Shown in pieces: positions 14,375 to 14,375 of a stretch of 14,375 nt of DNA. How positions within the stretch are numbered: position 1 is the stretch's first letter; every line of letters begins with the position of its first letter. The notes under the pieces are model-generated. The model was given only the letters and a program-made list of their open reading frames with translations, was not told the origin of the DNA and did no database searches. A program made the translations under genes and the position numbers. The stretch is taken from contig JAAKFW010000013.1 of assembly GCA_011064905.1 (NCBI GenBank), positions 1 through 14,375 on the forward strand. The letters are read 5' to 3'. This stretch comes from Candidatus Anoxychlamydiales bacterium. Its GTDB lineage: Bacteria > Chlamydiota > Chlamydiia > Chlamydiales > SM23-39.

Positions 14375-14375
14375 G

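Noticed and set aside
1..14375. Defence system, CRISPR array, insertion sequence, prophage or tRNA
   Set aside because: No spaced direct repeats, transposase or integrase motifs, terminal inverted repeats or cloverleaf sequences were found in either strand by reading.

Overview
This AT-rich window (roughly 30% G+C by eye) most likely comes from a member of the Chlamydiae outside the genus Chlamydia, such as an amoeba- or arthropod-associated lineage. The strongest evidence is the gene order recR-bamA-ompH(skp)-lpxD, which is the order I recall for C. trachomatis CT240-CT243. An accA-msbA pair with a nearby dnaQ-like exonuclease also recalls CT265-CT264 and CT261. An Inc-like protein with a bilobed hydrophobic domain, and the absence of any transposase, phage gene or CRISPR array, fit an intracellular bacterium. 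The species cannot be named from this window, and the Chlamydia locus numbers are from memory.

Layout. Positions 1-1456 (minus strand) hold two lineage-specific membrane proteins. The first is cut by the window edge and has a Ser/Ala/Pro-rich N-terminus. The second is Inc-like, carries a tandem 37-residue repeat and ends at a clear hairpin terminator. The gap between them is about 500 bp of AT-rich DNA. From 1760 to 5983 a compact plus-strand operon encodes an L,D-transpeptidase (TTG start), AccA, an MsbA-type lipid flippase and a 92-residue helical protein of unknown function. Positions 6191-7723 (minus) carry a two-gene unit: a YeeZ-like atypical short-chain dehydrogenase and a DnaQ-family 3'-5' exonuclease. 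A possible 22-residue lipoprotein ORF (plus) lies before a minus-strand CorA cation channel at 7861-8781. Positions 8839-13554 (minus) form the recR-bamA-ompH-lpxD cluster. The window closes with a truncated minus-strand protein containing an 11-serine tract.

How the genes fit together. The window is dominated by envelope assembly. AccA commits acetyl-CoA to fatty acid synthesis, LpxD N-acylates the lipid A precursor, the MsbA homologue moves lipid A-core across the inner membrane, BamA and Skp/OmpH insert and chaperone outer-membrane proteins, and the L,D-transpeptidase would cross-link peptidoglycan or anchor proteins to it. RecR and DnaQ are DNA maintenance genes.

The most notable oddity is in the MsbA homologue. 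The loop between its first two membrane helices is enlarged by about 60 residues and contains a well-formed EF-hand-like calcium-binding loop. Other points of interest are the tandem repeat in the Inc-like protein, two mutually exclusive hairpins just upstream of bamA, and the tiny lipoprotein ORF.
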